Source: Lachnospiraceae bacterium (GTDB taxonomy: Bacteria > Bacillota > Clostridia > Lachnospirales > Lachnospiraceae). Taken from it: DNA of 64,000 bases. The notes under the pieces were generated by a model. The model made no database searches and had not been told where the DNA came from. It was given only the letters and a program-made list of their open reading frames with translations. Below, in pieces: positions 1-7,509 of the stretch. Each line of letters begins with the position of its first letter. Position 1 is the first letter of the stretch. Both the position numbers and the translations under genes were made by a program. The stretch spans positions 62,001-126,000 of the forward strand of contig JAGASK010000052.1 in NCBI GenBank assembly GCA_017621815.1, written 5' to 3'.

Positions 1-577
1 CTGTCTGATTAATCTGATTTATCAAATCCAGTGTAACTTTTTCCCTGATGTCTATAATATTCCATTTATGAAACGCAAGATATTTTCTGACACACCAAGA
101 CAAATATGTGTCACCTGCATTTTGAGCTACACAATAAGTAATATGAGTTGCATATATTTCTTTTCTATTTTTACTATGGGTTTTCTTCTCTAAGTTTTTA
201 TATATAACATTTCTTAACTTTCGCATCTTTAATGCAAGTTCACTTTTTTTATAACTTTCCGCATACAGCTTTCTTGCATCCATATAATTCTTAATTTTCA
301 GATTTTTTACAATTTCCCGGATTTCTGTAGCGTACTTATCACTGACAGCTAAAAGAAAAATAGTATTTTTGTAAAAATCCTGTACTTCATATACAGGTTT
401 TACTTCGATTCCATTAATGAAATAAGGTTTAAACTCTTTTTCGCTTTTAACAAAGTATTTTACCCTGTTTTCGATTTTTAAATCTCCCAGGAACTGCAAT
501 GTTCGTTTTCCTATCTCGCCCGCTCCATAAATTATAACACTTTCAAAATTCATAACTTTTTTGATATATTTGTCCAC
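1..577 (-). CDS. Partial Rossmann / polysaccharide pyruvyltransferase-like protein (3' end outside window)
   Basis: Translating the minus strand from 577 gives an open frame that runs off the window edge, so only the N-terminal ~190 residues are visible. The start is a GTG at 575-577 with AGGGGG eight bases upstream; an in-frame TAG lies just before that, and the alternative ATG at 553 has no ribosome binding site. The first ~85 residues open with IIYGAGEIGKR, a glycine-rich Rossmann motif like the N-terminal domain of PglD-type and other surface-sugar enzymes. After a basic linker comes the segment VAQNAGDTYLSWCVRKYL, which resembles the start of polysaccharide pyruvyltransferase (CsaB/EpsO-like) domains. 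It would add a pyruvate ketal to a glycan sugar. The pyruvyltransferase call is an inference from a short stretch; the missing C-terminus would decide it. Confidence 0.55.
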   Translation of the reverse strand, partial: MDKYIKKVMNFESVIIYGAGEIGKRTLQFLGDLKIENRVKYFVKSEKEFKPYFINGIEVKPVYEVQDFYKNTIFLLAVSDKYATEIREIVKNLKIKNYMDARKLYAESYKKSELALKMRKLRNVIYKNLEKKTHSKNRKEIYATHITYCVAQNAGDTYLSWCVRKYLAFHKWNIIDIREKVTLDLINQINQT

Positions 578-714
578 TCTACGAGCCCCCTATATCCTGC
601 AAATTGTATCATAAGCTTATATACTTGCTATGCACAATTTCACCAACACCATATATAAAAAGATTAACTCTTATTACGGATTATTTTCCATTCTTTCTTT
701 AATTCCATTACTGT
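578..714 (-). pseudogene. Possible remnant of a Rossmann-type surface-sugar gene
   Basis: Between neuA and the edge gene the minus strand has a start with an AGG-type site (ATG near 704) giving a 14-residue peptide MELKKEWKIIRNKS before a stop. Immediately after, in another frame, NLFIYGVGEIVHSKYISL is encoded, followed by a stop. The second piece resembles the Rossmann opening of the neighbouring gene (IIYGAGEIGK). This looks like the frameshifted start of a decayed gene, but the stretch is short and may be ordinary intergenic DNA. No clear promoter or terminator was seen here. Confidence 0.25.
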
Positions 715-717
715 ACC

Positions 718-1890
718 TCATATATTAACTGCATTCTTTTGTTTTAATATAATATCAATAATTTCTCTCACCGCGCCCTGTCCCCCCTCTTTTTGAGTGA
801 CATACGTAGCTGCTTCTTTTACTATCTGCACTCCATTTTTAACGCTGCACCCGAATCCTACTGATTTAATTACATCTAAATCATTGATATCATCGCCAAC
901 ATATGCTACATTCTGTAACTCTATTTTATATCTCTCACATAACTTTTTAACTACGCTTAATTTATCTTGTATACCTTCTTCAAAAATATCAAGATTCAAC
1001 TTTTTGCATCTGCGACGATTTAACTCTCTTTTTTCCCCCGTTATTATACCGGTCAGAATTCCTTTATTTTTAAGCATTGACAATCCCATACCATCCAATG
1101 TGCTAAATTTCTTCAACTCATCCCCATTTTCAGAATAATACATTCCGCCATCTGTCAAACAACCATCACAATCCGTAAGAAACATCTTAATCTCAGGAAT
1201 CTCTTTCTTTATTCTTTCCTTCTGTATTCTGTTTTCTAATTGCTTTTCTATTACTATCCAGTCACTTGGCTCATCTATTTCAAAATAAGTGGACTCATCC
1301 ATTTCGTATGCACGGATGTTGCCTGATATCCTGTTTTGAGTTGAAACAAGAGCAGTTTTGCTCGTAATATAAAAAGCTCCGTTTTCTACCAAATATCCTT
1401 CAAATTCCTGTCTCCTTGGTCTGTGAAAGACATCGTAATTAGTCGGCCTTGCAAATCCATTTTTATCTTCTTTCCAATGAAATCTCTTCTGTCTTACAAC
1501 CGAAAGCACACTATCTGTTTCTTCTTTTCTGTATAATTCAAAGCCTCCTGTCAAATCATCAGATGTCAATAAAGGAGATGTCGCCTGAATCAATACTATA
1601 TTTTCAAATAAATATTTATCTGCAAATTCCAGCATAGCGGATTCTGTAGAAGCAGTATCAGAGGCCGTTGCTTGCCCCCTCTCTACAACCATTACTTTGG
1701 GCAAATTAAAACTTTCCACTGTTTTTCTAATAATATCATTGTCTGTTGCCACATATACATTGTCTATATCTCTACAATCGCTTGCTGCTTTTGCTACCCA
1801 ATAAACCAGTGGTTTACCAGCTATTTCTTTAATATTCTTTAATGGAATAGACTTACTTCCTCCACGCACCGGAATAAATGCTACATTCAC
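718..1890 (-). CDS. neuA: CMP-nonulosonate cytidylyltransferase fused to KdsC-like HAD phosphatase
   Basis: This 390-residue protein has two domains. Residues ~1-225 are a CMP-acylneuraminate-type cytidylyltransferase, with the nucleotide-binding motif IPVRGGSKSIPLKN near residue 7, and would activate a nonulosonic acid with CTP. Residues ~235-385 are a KdsC-type HAD phosphatase: motif I D240-x-D242 in DCDGCLTDG, motif II ITGEK near 283, and GDDINDLD at 332-339. The same protein could therefore remove a phosphate from a nonulosonate 9-phosphate and then couple the product to CMP. It lies 11 bases downstream of the NeuB-type synthase, which supports a shared pathway. The exact acid (KDN, Neu5Ac, legionaminate or other) cannot be read from sequence. 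No NeuC-type epimerase is present in the window, so the precursor must be made elsewhere. Confidence 0.85.
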   Translation of the reverse strand: MNVAFIPVRGGSKSIPLKNIKEIAGKPLVYWVAKAASDCRDIDNVYVATDNDIIRKTVESFNLPKVMVVERGQATASDTASTESAMLEFADKYLFENIVLIQATSPLLTSDDLTGGFELYRKEETDSVLSVVRQKRFHWKEDKNGFARPTNYDVFHRPRRQEFEGYLVENGAFYITSKTALVSTQNRISGNIRAYEMDESTYFEIDEPSDWIVIEKQLENRIQKERIKKEIPEIKMFLTDCDGCLTDGGMYYSENGDELKKFSTLDGMGLSMLKNKGILTGIITGEKRELNRRRCKKLNLDIFEEGIQDKLSVVKKLCERYKIELQNVAYVGDDINDLDVIKSVGFGCSVKNGVQIVKEAATYVTQKEGGQGAVREIIDIILKQKNAVNI

Positions 1891-1901
1891 TTTTATTACC
1901 T

Positions 1902-2774
1902 CTAATGCTTTCTGTATTTTAACTTTTCCCGCTGAATTCTTTCTATATCAAGAATTTCCTTTTCTTTATAATGTAATGCAGAATACGTTGCCATTAAATC
2001 GCGCTTCAATTTACGAAGCCCTTCAGGCTCCAACGAGGCTGCGTGGTCAGTTCCCTTCCAGGTTCTATCAAGTGTATAATGTCTTTCAACAATAGAAGCC
2101 CCTAAAGTATAAGCAGCCACATCAATTGCAATTCCTAAATGATGGCCTGAGAATCCGATTCTTTTAACTCGATTTTCATAAGCATCCCGTACACGCTGAA
2201 TTTCCAGTAAGCAAACATCCTTAAATTGAACAGGATAACCGGAAGTGCATATATATATCACCAAATCCTGATTACGCCCTTTATTTTCAAAAAGGGCAAC
2301 TATACTTTTTTCTTCTTCATTGGTAGTCATTCCAAGAGAAACATGAATTTCCCCAGAATAATTATCACATAGCCACTCTAACATTTCATAATTATTATTA
2401 CAGGCTGATGGTATCTTTATGAATTGAGGATTTAAGCTTGTAATTTCTTTCGCAGATGTCAAATCCCACACAGAAGTACTATAAATCAGATTCATTTTTT
2501 CACAATATTCCTTCAATTCACGATGTTGCTCTACTGTAAATTCAAGAAATTCTCTGTGTTCTCCATAAGTTTTCCCATACGCATTAACCGGATTAGGATG
2601 AGGTGCATTATATTGTTCCGGAGTAAGCAATTCTCTATTACATCGCTTTTGAAATTTTACAGCATCTACCTCACAATATACAGCTGCTGTTTTTATCATC
2701 TTTTTAGCAATTTCAATATCTCCTTTATGATTACATCCTATTTCAGCAATTACAAACGGTTTTAAATATTCCAT
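1902..2774 (-). CDS. neuB: NeuB-family nonulosonate (or nonulosonate-9-phosphate) synthase without SAF domain
   Basis: A 290-residue TIM-barrel protein of the NeuB family, which condenses phosphoenolpyruvate with a mannose-type sugar. Visible family motifs are AEIGCNH at residues 10-16, GFSGHHLG, and ERHYTLDRTWKGTDH with H232 and H244 near the metal and substrate site, followed by SLEP. Usual bacterial NeuB, LegI and PseI enzymes are about 340-350 residues with a C-terminal antifreeze-like SAF domain. Only about 40 residues follow SLEP here, so that domain is absent. Together with the HAD phosphatase fused to the next gene, this fits a synthase using a phosphorylated sugar such as mannose-6-phosphate or ManNAc-6-phosphate. 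That substrate is inference. The gene belongs to the operon from the 5870 promoter. Confidence 0.8.
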   Translation of the reverse strand: MEYLKPFVIAEIGCNHKGDIEIAKKMIKTAAVYCEVDAVKFQKRCNRELLTPEQYNAPHPNPVNAYGKTYGEHREFLEFTVEQHRELKEYCEKMNLIYSTSVWDLTSAKEITSLNPQFIKIPSACNNNYEMLEWLCDNYSGEIHVSLGMTTNEEEKSIVALFENKGRNQDLVIYICTSGYPVQFKDVCLLEIQRVRDAYENRVKRIGFSGHHLGIAIDVAAYTLGASIVERHYTLDRTWKGTDHAASLEPEGLRKLKRDLMATYSALHYKEKEILDIERIQREKLKYRKH

Positions 2775-2808
2775 TTTTTCTCCACATCTTCAATCACATT
2801 ACTTATAA

Positions 2809-4092
2809 TTAAAATAAATCATCAAAATTTACACGCTCAAATACTTCTAGCTTGCCGCCGCGAGTAGCATTATAAATTTCTACATTATGATTATCTGCAT
2901 ATTCTTTTGCACTTTGATATGCCAATAAATTCATTTTATAATTTGTCTTATTTGCTCTTTCTCCCTTACCATGATAATCCTCTATAAAATGTTTAGTAAT
3001 TTCACCCTTTTGATAATCAAAGTCCACTCCTAATAAGTAGATTTGCTTAAATCCCATATACACAGCCAGTTGCATACATATATAAGTAACTGTTGCTCCC
3101 GAATATGCTTTTCGCGCAAAATCATCAGAGAATTTCAATTTTTCTTTTCTTGCATCATCAACATGTAAATGATACTGATACACATTGCCAAATTTCTTAT
3201 ATTCCTCTATTTCACAAACATCACTAATAAATTTTGTTTCAATATCAGCTTCTACAATTTCTTTATAAAAATCACTAATCATTGCATCATCACTAACTAC
3301 ATAATAATCCGGTCTCCATGATGTTCTATCAAATACTTTTAAAATTTTATTCATACTAATACATATTTCATGATTCTTCTCTAATAACTTCAAATCCTCT
3401 AGCGTTAAACTTGAACCAGTAGCAATAATAAAACATCTTTTATCCTTATACATTCCCCGATATTTTTCAATATTATTGTTATAATAATTATCAACAAAAT
3501 CGGACAAATCGTACCAATCCCAGATTTCACTATTGTTATTTAATTCAAATCGAACTTCTTCCGGAACGGTTCGAATAAATATATCAGCGTTGTCATTATC
3601 TCCTATATAATTATACTCAGAGTAATTATAATTAAAAAATTCTTTAAATTTTCCTTTTGCATCAGCAGCAAATAAAATTCCTATATTTCTGTATCCGCTT
3701 TTTTTTAAATAATCACACATAAAAAAGCTATATAATGTATTTCCCAATATTATAATTTTCTTCTCTTTAGCTATGTCAATTCTCAATACTTTACTCCAAC
3801 ATAATTTTCGCCTGCTAATTATTTCAGGCGGACAATCTGATAAAAGGAAGAATTGATAAATTTGACATTTCAATAACTCATGTACAATATCTTCCGAAAC
3901 TCTTGGGGTAATTATAATAGGGAAATTATAATATTGGGCTTGATATTCATCTAAACTAATTATGGGTATCTTATTTGCATATATTCCAAATAAACTACTA
4001 TCTTTGTCAATAATAGCTACTATATTATCTATCCCCAGAGATTCCAGACATCTTTTTCCTCTTCTCCCTATCCCCCATAAAACATATTTCAT
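2809..4092 (-). CDS. DUF115/MptE-like protein with N-terminal Rossmann domain, candidate nonulosonate transferase
   Basis: 427 residues. The first ~100 residues are Rossmann-like (YVLWGIGRRGKR, then VAIIDKD), resembling PglD N-termini. Residues ~218-427 match the DUF115/MptE-like fold: CFIIATGSSL near 220, SWRPDYYVVSDD near 262, a helix followed by QIYLLGVDFDY around 350-359, histidines 368 and 374, and a C-terminal NATRGGKLEVFER. DUF115 includes Maf flagellin glycosyltransferases, which transfer nonulosonic acids, and the layout resembles GT42 sialyltransferases. Lying directly upstream of neuB and neuA, it is the best candidate in the window for using the CMP-sugar; that role is inferred. 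The gene is very AT-rich compared with the LicD genes beside it. Confidence 0.65.
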   Translation of the reverse strand: MKYVLWGIGRRGKRCLESLGIDNIVAIIDKDSSLFGIYANKIPIISLDEYQAQYYNFPIIITPRVSEDIVHELLKCQIYQFFLLSDCPPEIISRRKLCWSKVLRIDIAKEKKIIILGNTLYSFFMCDYLKKSGYRNIGILFAADAKGKFKEFFNYNYSEYNYIGDNDNADIFIRTVPEEVRFELNNNSEIWDWYDLSDFVDNYYNNNIEKYRGMYKDKRCFIIATGSSLTLEDLKLLEKNHEICISMNKILKVFDRTSWRPDYYVVSDDAMISDFYKEIVEADIETKFISDVCEIEEYKKFGNVYQYHLHVDDARKEKLKFSDDFARKAYSGATVTYICMQLAVYMGFKQIYLLGVDFDYQKGEITKHFIEDYHGKGERANKTNYKMNLLAYQSAKEYADNHNVEIYNATRGGKLEVFERVNFDDLF

Positions 4093-4104
4093 TTATATTA
4101 CCTC

Positions 4105-4926
4105 TTATACTTCAACAAACTTAATATCTGAAACAGGATGACACTGCCTTTTCTCCACAGGAGGTAATTCCATGTAGTTATCACCAAATTTTCTTTTCAA
4201 ATATGCAGTCCTGTAAACAGACCCCTGCAAATACACTCCCTCAAATATGACTTCCTCTGTTTTTTCATACCATTCCCTCTGATATCCGCTTACGTGTTTC
4301 CTTACAGGGAACAAATATGTTCTCACCAGTTCACTTTTCTTTTTATTACATCGATATATAAACTTATTAAGATGTTTTTTTACTTTCTTTTCCGGTATTT
4401 TACTTAATATTGCATACCACATGCGCATCGCTCTGCTTTTATCCGTTTTCTTCCCCACCTCAGACCACATTACTTTTCTGATACAAAAGCAATGAAACTC
4501 ATGCAGCTTCCTCATAAACGGATTATCAGGAACCGCATCTGCAGGAAAGATATCTACAAACATTCCCTGTTCATAAGGCATATGCTCTTGCCCATCTCTT
4601 AAAAAAAGCGTATTTTTACGTCTCAGCTTTCCGTATCCCCAACGATACCCCGGAGTTTCATTCATATCTTGAAAATAAAACCTGCTTTCATCCAAATCTG
4701 TTTTACAGGCCTTCACAAATCTGTCATATTCTTTCCTTAACATTGCCACATCTGCATCATCATCCCATGGGATAAAGCCCTGATGTCTGACAGCGCCTAA
4801 TAAGCTTCCTCCTATTAATGTATACGTAATTCCATTTTTCTTACATATACGGTCAATTTCTTCCAGCATTTCCAGCTCAGTTTTTTGAAGTTTTTTTAAC
4901 TGTTCACCATTTAAATGAATTTGCAT
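4105..4926 (-). CDS. licD: LicD-family phosphotransferase (copy 2)
   Basis: A 273-residue LicD-type nucleotidyltransferase-fold protein. The signature GAVRHxGFIPWDDDxD spans about residues 44-59 and carries the metal-binding aspartates. LicD enzymes transfer phosphocholine or related phospho-alcohols from a CDP carrier to cell-surface sugars. The protein is closely related to the neighbouring gene along its whole length, including the PYEQGMFVDIFPAD segment and the C-terminal MELPP, so the two arose by duplication. Start at 4926 has GGGGA about eight bases upstream. It is followed by the DUF115 gene after 12 bases. Which phospho-alcohol is moved cannot be told; no choline kinase or LicC-like enzyme is seen in the window. 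Confidence 0.85.
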   Translation of the reverse strand: MQIHLNGEQLKKLQKTELEMLEEIDRICKKNGITYTLIGGSLLGAVRHQGFIPWDDDADVAMLRKEYDRFVKACKTDLDESRFYFQDMNETPGYRWGYGKLRRKNTLFLRDGQEHMPYEQGMFVDIFPADAVPDNPFMRKLHEFHCFCIRKVMWSEVGKKTDKSRAMRMWYAILSKIPEKKVKKHLNKFIYRCNKKKSELVRTYLFPVRKHVSGYQREWYEKTEEVIFEGVYLQGSVYRTAYLKRKFGDNYMELPPVEKRQCHPVSDIKFVEV

Positions 4927-4945
4927 TCTGCCAATCCCCGTTAAA

Positions 4946-5764
4946 TCACTGCTCTTCTAATAATTTTATCTCACTCACCGGATGCACCTTTCTCTGCCCC
5001 TCCGGCGGCAATTCCATATAATTTCCAAATTTAAAAGAAAGATAATCCTTATAATCCTTTATTCCTATAAAGGTTATTCCTTCAAATATTATTTCCTCTG
5101 AAGTTTCATACCATTCTGTTTTATATCCATATGACTTATTGGGTGTAGGAAAAGTCAGTATGCGCACCCAATTCGTTTTCTTTCTGTCAGATTTCTTTAC
5201 AAAACGATTAAAGCTTCTCTTAAGCTTCTTTTCCGGCACCTTACTCATAATGCTGTACAGACCACGCATAAAACTGTTCTTGTCTGCCACTTTTCCCACT
5301 TCAGACCAGAAGAATTTTCGATATAAAAAGCATTCAAAATTGTGGATGCTTCGTCTTAAATAATTTTCGGGCACATAATCAAGGGGAAATACATCAATAA
5401 ACACTCCCTGTTCATAGGGCATATGCTCCTGATGCTCTCTCAAAAAGAGCGTGTCCTTTCTCCGAAGCTTTCCATATCCCCAACGGTATCCCGGTGTATT
5501 CCTGTGGTCTTGAAAATAGAACCTGTCCCTGTTCAATTCTTTCTCACAGGCATTACGAAATTTTTCATATTCCGGACGCAGCAACGCAACGTCTGCATCA
5601 TCATCCCATGGAATAAAACCTCCATGACGCACTGCACCAAGCAGTGTACCCGCTATAATATTATAATGGATATCACATTTTCGGCATATCCTGTCAACTT
5701 CCTGCAATAATTCAAGTTCTGTAAGCTGAAGTTTACGAAGCTGTTCACTTGTCAGATTGACCAT
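4946..5764 (-). CDS. licD: LicD-family phosphotransferase (copy 1)
   Basis: First gene after the promoter at 5847-5875. I place the start at the ATG at 5764 (272 residues), because it has an AGGAAAGGAAAA site upstream and aligns with the start of its paralogue; an upstream ATG at 5797 would add 11 residues. The LicD signature GAVRHxGFIPWDDDxD lies at about residues 43-58. The expected job is transfer of a phospho-alcohol (phosphocholine, phosphoethanolamine or phosphoglycerol) to a glycan on the membrane. Two adjacent, diverged copies suggest two acceptor positions or two glycans. A TagD-like cytidylyltransferase fusion at 10977 could supply a CDP-activated donor, but that link is inference. 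Confidence 0.85.
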   Translation of the reverse strand: MVNLTSEQLRKLQLTELELLQEVDRICRKCDIHYNIIAGTLLGAVRHGGFIPWDDDADVALLRPEYEKFRNACEKELNRDRFYFQDHRNTPGYRWGYGKLRRKDTLFLREHQEHMPYEQGVFIDVFPLDYVPENYLRRSIHNFECFLYRKFFWSEVGKVADKNSFMRGLYSIMSKVPEKKLKRSFNRFVKKSDRKKTNWVRILTFPTPNKSYGYKTEWYETSEEIIFEGITFIGIKDYKDYLSFKFGNYMELPPEGQRKVHPVSEIKLLEEQ

Positions 5765-5846
5765 GTTGATTTTCCTTTCCTTTTCCCGAAATAACATTTT
5801 TCAGGAAATTTTATTGATATACAGACCGCCTCCAACATACCATATT

Positions 5847-5875
5847 ATTTTACCTTAATTGTTGTTGAGCGTCAA
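5847..5875 (-). promoter_or_regulatory. Sigma-70-type promoter for the licD/neuB/neuA operon
   Basis: Reading the minus strand, -35 TTGACG (5870-5875) and -10 TAAAAT (5847-5852) are separated by 17 bases. Initiation near 5840 would leave a leader of about 75 bases before the licD start at 5764. No other strong promoter is seen between the Rpn gene and licD. Confidence 0.7.
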
Positions 5876-5988
5876 TTATTTCACCTTAGTTTCCAAAATA
5901 TCTCTCATCCATCCCTTTTATTTATTCAATCGTTTTCTATTCATCCATCAAAGAACAGGCATCACAAACCATTGCTGCACATAGTAAG

Positions 5989-6019
5989 CGGCAGGTATCC
6001 ATATATGGATGCCCTGCCG
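5989..6019. repeat. Palindromic hairpin beyond Rpn copy 1
   Basis: CGGCAGG (5989-5995) pairs with CCTGCCG (6013-6019), and between them lies a perfect 14-base palindrome ATCCATATATGGAT (5997-6010). It sits just past the stop of the Rpn gene, in the same place as the terminator of copy 2 and sharing its CGGCAG arms. Unlike copy 2 it has no U-run on the minus strand, so it may be a leaky or decayed terminator. Confidence 0.6.
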
Positions 6020-6033
6020 TTATTTATGTCTTT

Positions 6034-6363
6034 TTACTGCAATTCCTGCATTGCATGCAGCCTATCATAAATCCTGTCATAATCATAATCCGGTGCAAAT
6101 TCCTTCGCTTCTTCACAGATTCTTTCTACTTCCTGCGCATCTTCCTCAAACTCCTCTGTGAACTCTTTAACAATTTCTTCCGTTCTCTTCCCTTTGCAGA
6201 GCTTTTTACACACCATCCTTATCAGCTTTTTCTCTTCGCCTTCTGCGCATCCTTCTATAAGACCGGCACTGTGTCCTTCTGCGAGACCGGCGCTGTGCCC
6301 TTCTGCAAGACCTTCTATTCGTCCCTCATCCTTGGCCTCTGCCAGTTCCTCCCATCTCTGCAT
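6034..6363 (-). CDS. Candidate internal short product of Rpn copy 1 (RpnS-like)
   Basis: Inside the Rpn gene, an in-frame ATG at 6361-6363 is preceded by GGGAG (6372-6376) with an eight-base spacer, a good ribosome binding site. The product would be 109 residues starting MQRWEELAEA, made of the octapeptide-repeat region and the C-terminal tail. In characterised Rpn genes a separately translated C-terminal protein blocks the toxicity of the full-length protein. The site is conserved in copy 2. Internal initiation is inference from the sequence only. Confidence 0.4.
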   Translation of the reverse strand: MQRWEELAEAKDEGRIEGLAEGHSAGLAEGHSAGLIEGCAEGEEKKLIRMVCKKLCKGKRTEEIVKEFTEEFEEDAQEVERICEEAKEFAPDYDYDRIYDRLHAMQELQ

Positions 6364-7011
6364 ATACTTTACTCCCATCTTTTCCGACTCTTTGACCGCC
6401 TGTACCTGTTTGTGAATCAGTTTGATTTTTTTACTCTTCGTCCTGTCCGCTCTTTCTGCAGAAGAATCCGTCACATACTCCATAAAATCCAGGAATTCTT
6501 CCGAGAAATCCTCCCTGTTTCTTCCCTTTGTATTAATAAAGATTCTGACTGCCCCGTCTAAAAGCTTTAAGTCCGGACATTCCCTGCAGGTTCCCTCAAA
6601 GGTATAACGGCACAGCCCTTTTCCGAAAATGTCAAAGGGTGCTATCAGGATAAAGCAGCTGTCATTCAGAAGGTTAAAATCCCTATTTCCCGGCTCCAGC
6701 AGGGAAACGTCAAGCTGAGCCTGGTAATACCGGCTCCGTTTCCGCAGGTTTCCCGTATTCTTTCCCTGCATCTCTGTGTAGTACAGCTTTTTATCCCTGT
6801 CCATTCCCACTACATCCAGCCTGACCTGCCGCAGCTGCGGTGATATTCTTAGTTCCTTTTCCGTCTCGGGACTGCCCAGCAGCTCCACCTCATTTTCCAA
6901 AAGGATGCTTACTGCCGCTTCATAGGCTTCCCGGCTTTCCATGGTTTCATCAAAAAGAAACTTGTCCACCAGGTTTAAGTCCTTCAGCCTTGTTACTGTT
7001 TTCTTTGCCAT
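6034..7011 (-). CDS. Rpn-family PD-(D/E)XK nuclease / putative transposase, copy 1
   Basis: A 325-residue protein of the Rpn (recombination-promoting nuclease, PDDEXK_2) family. The start is the ATG at 7011, with AGGAGGAGG upstream; the frame is open for 18 more residues but lacks a site there. The N-terminal ~230 residues carry the nuclease-like core (VRLDVVGMDRDKKLYYTEMQ and RKRSRYYQAQLD). Then come glycine/glutamate octapeptide repeats of the type EGHSAGLA, and a helical C-terminal tail. Rpn proteins nick DNA, and in Escherichia coli they have been described as toxin-antitoxin-like phage-defence genes with an internal short product. A near-identical paralogue lies in tandem at 7510. Whether this copy is active is unknown. 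Confidence 0.85.
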   Translation of the reverse strand: MAKKTVTRLKDLNLVDKFLFDETMESREAYEAAVSILLENEVELLGSPETEKELRISPQLRQVRLDVVGMDRDKKLYYTEMQGKNTGNLRKRSRYYQAQLDVSLLEPGNRDFNLLNDSCFILIAPFDIFGKGLCRYTFEGTCRECPDLKLLDGAVRIFINTKGRNREDFSEEFLDFMEYVTDSSAERADRTKSKKIKLIHKQVQAVKESEKMGVKYMQRWEELAEAKDEGRIEGLAEGHSAGLAEGHSAGLIEGCAEGEEKKLIRMVCKKLCKGKRTEEIVKEFTEEFEEDAQEVERICEEAKEFAPDYDYDRIYDRLHAMQELQ

Positions 7012-7258
7012 AAATTTTCCTCCTCCTGGCAGGAAAATACGGCTGCGGATTACTGTCTCCGCCATCGGCGGTTTTTCAGCCGCCGGATATAAACTGACCA
7101 GACAGACCTCTCAGCATCTTCTTCATTTTCCTGCTTTTATATGATTGATTGGGTTTTAAAAGCAGGATTTCAAGATACTTATTGAACAGATCGTTCTGTC
7201 AGATGCGGCTGTGCCGCAATACAAGCTCTCGCTTTTAGAAATCTTTTGCTTTGAATGC
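7012..7258 (-). other. Structured 5' leader of Rpn copy 1
   Basis: From the -10 at 7259-7264 to the start codon there are about 245 untranslated bases, related throughout to the leader of copy 2. It contains a small perfect hairpin (GCGGC-TGT-GCCGC near 7205) and a 10-bp inverted repeat (7129-7138 with 7158-7167). No RNA family was recognised, and no short upstream peptide is conserved between the copies. Confidence 0.5.
7129..7167. repeat. Inverted repeat in the Rpn copy 1 leader
   Basis: TCCTGCTTTT (7129-7138) is perfectly complementary to AAAAGCAGGA (7158-7167), with a 19-base loop. Copy 2 keeps the same element near 8632-8667 with one inserted base in the left arm. It could form a hairpin in the leader RNA. 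Confidence 0.55.
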
Positions 7259-7287
7259 ATTGTAGCATAGCATTACTTATATTTCAA
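7259..7287 (-). promoter_or_regulatory. Promoter of Rpn copy 1
   Basis: On the minus strand, TTGAAA (7282-7287) and TACAAT (7259-7264) are separated by 17 bases. The position relative to the gene matches the promoter of copy 2, so each Rpn gene appears to be transcribed on its own. Confidence 0.65.
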
Positions 7288-7448
7288 TATAAATATTCAG
7301 CATTTCGCATTTATTATATCTATAAATACGATTAATGCATCATGTAGGGGCATCTTAACATCCATATTGGTATAATGCATAATCAACAGTACACCCTTAT
7401 ATATTCCTATGCACATCAGCCGGCTCTGGAGTATCAGCTTTAAATGTA
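7288..7448. other. Spacer between the two Rpn units
   Basis: An AT-rich stretch between the promoter of copy 1 and the terminator of copy 2. I see no gene, repeat or regulatory site in it. Confidence 0.5.
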
Positions 7449-7487
7449 CAAAAAAATCGGCAGTTCTCCATTTCTGAATCCCTGCCG
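7449..7487 (-). terminator. Rho-independent terminator after Rpn copy 2
   Basis: On the minus strand, CGGCAG (rc of 7482-7487) and CTGCCG (rc of 7458-7463) form a stem with an 18-base interior, followed at once by ATTTTTTT (7450-7457). It begins about 22 bases past the stop codon of the Rpn gene at 7510. The stem is short, so efficiency is uncertain. Confidence 0.6.
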
Positions 7488-7509
7488 TAATATCACTTAT
7501 TACAATTAT

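Noticed and set aside
6158..6415. Open frame on the plus strand with repeated ARPALCPSARP-type residues
   Set aside because: It is the antisense reading of the octapeptide repeats in the Rpn gene; no ribosome binding site or family match.
7050..7070. GC-rich hairpin followed by T-run on the plus strand in the Rpn copy 1 leader
   Set aside because: It would terminate plus-strand transcription where no plus-strand gene exists, and it is not conserved in copy 2.
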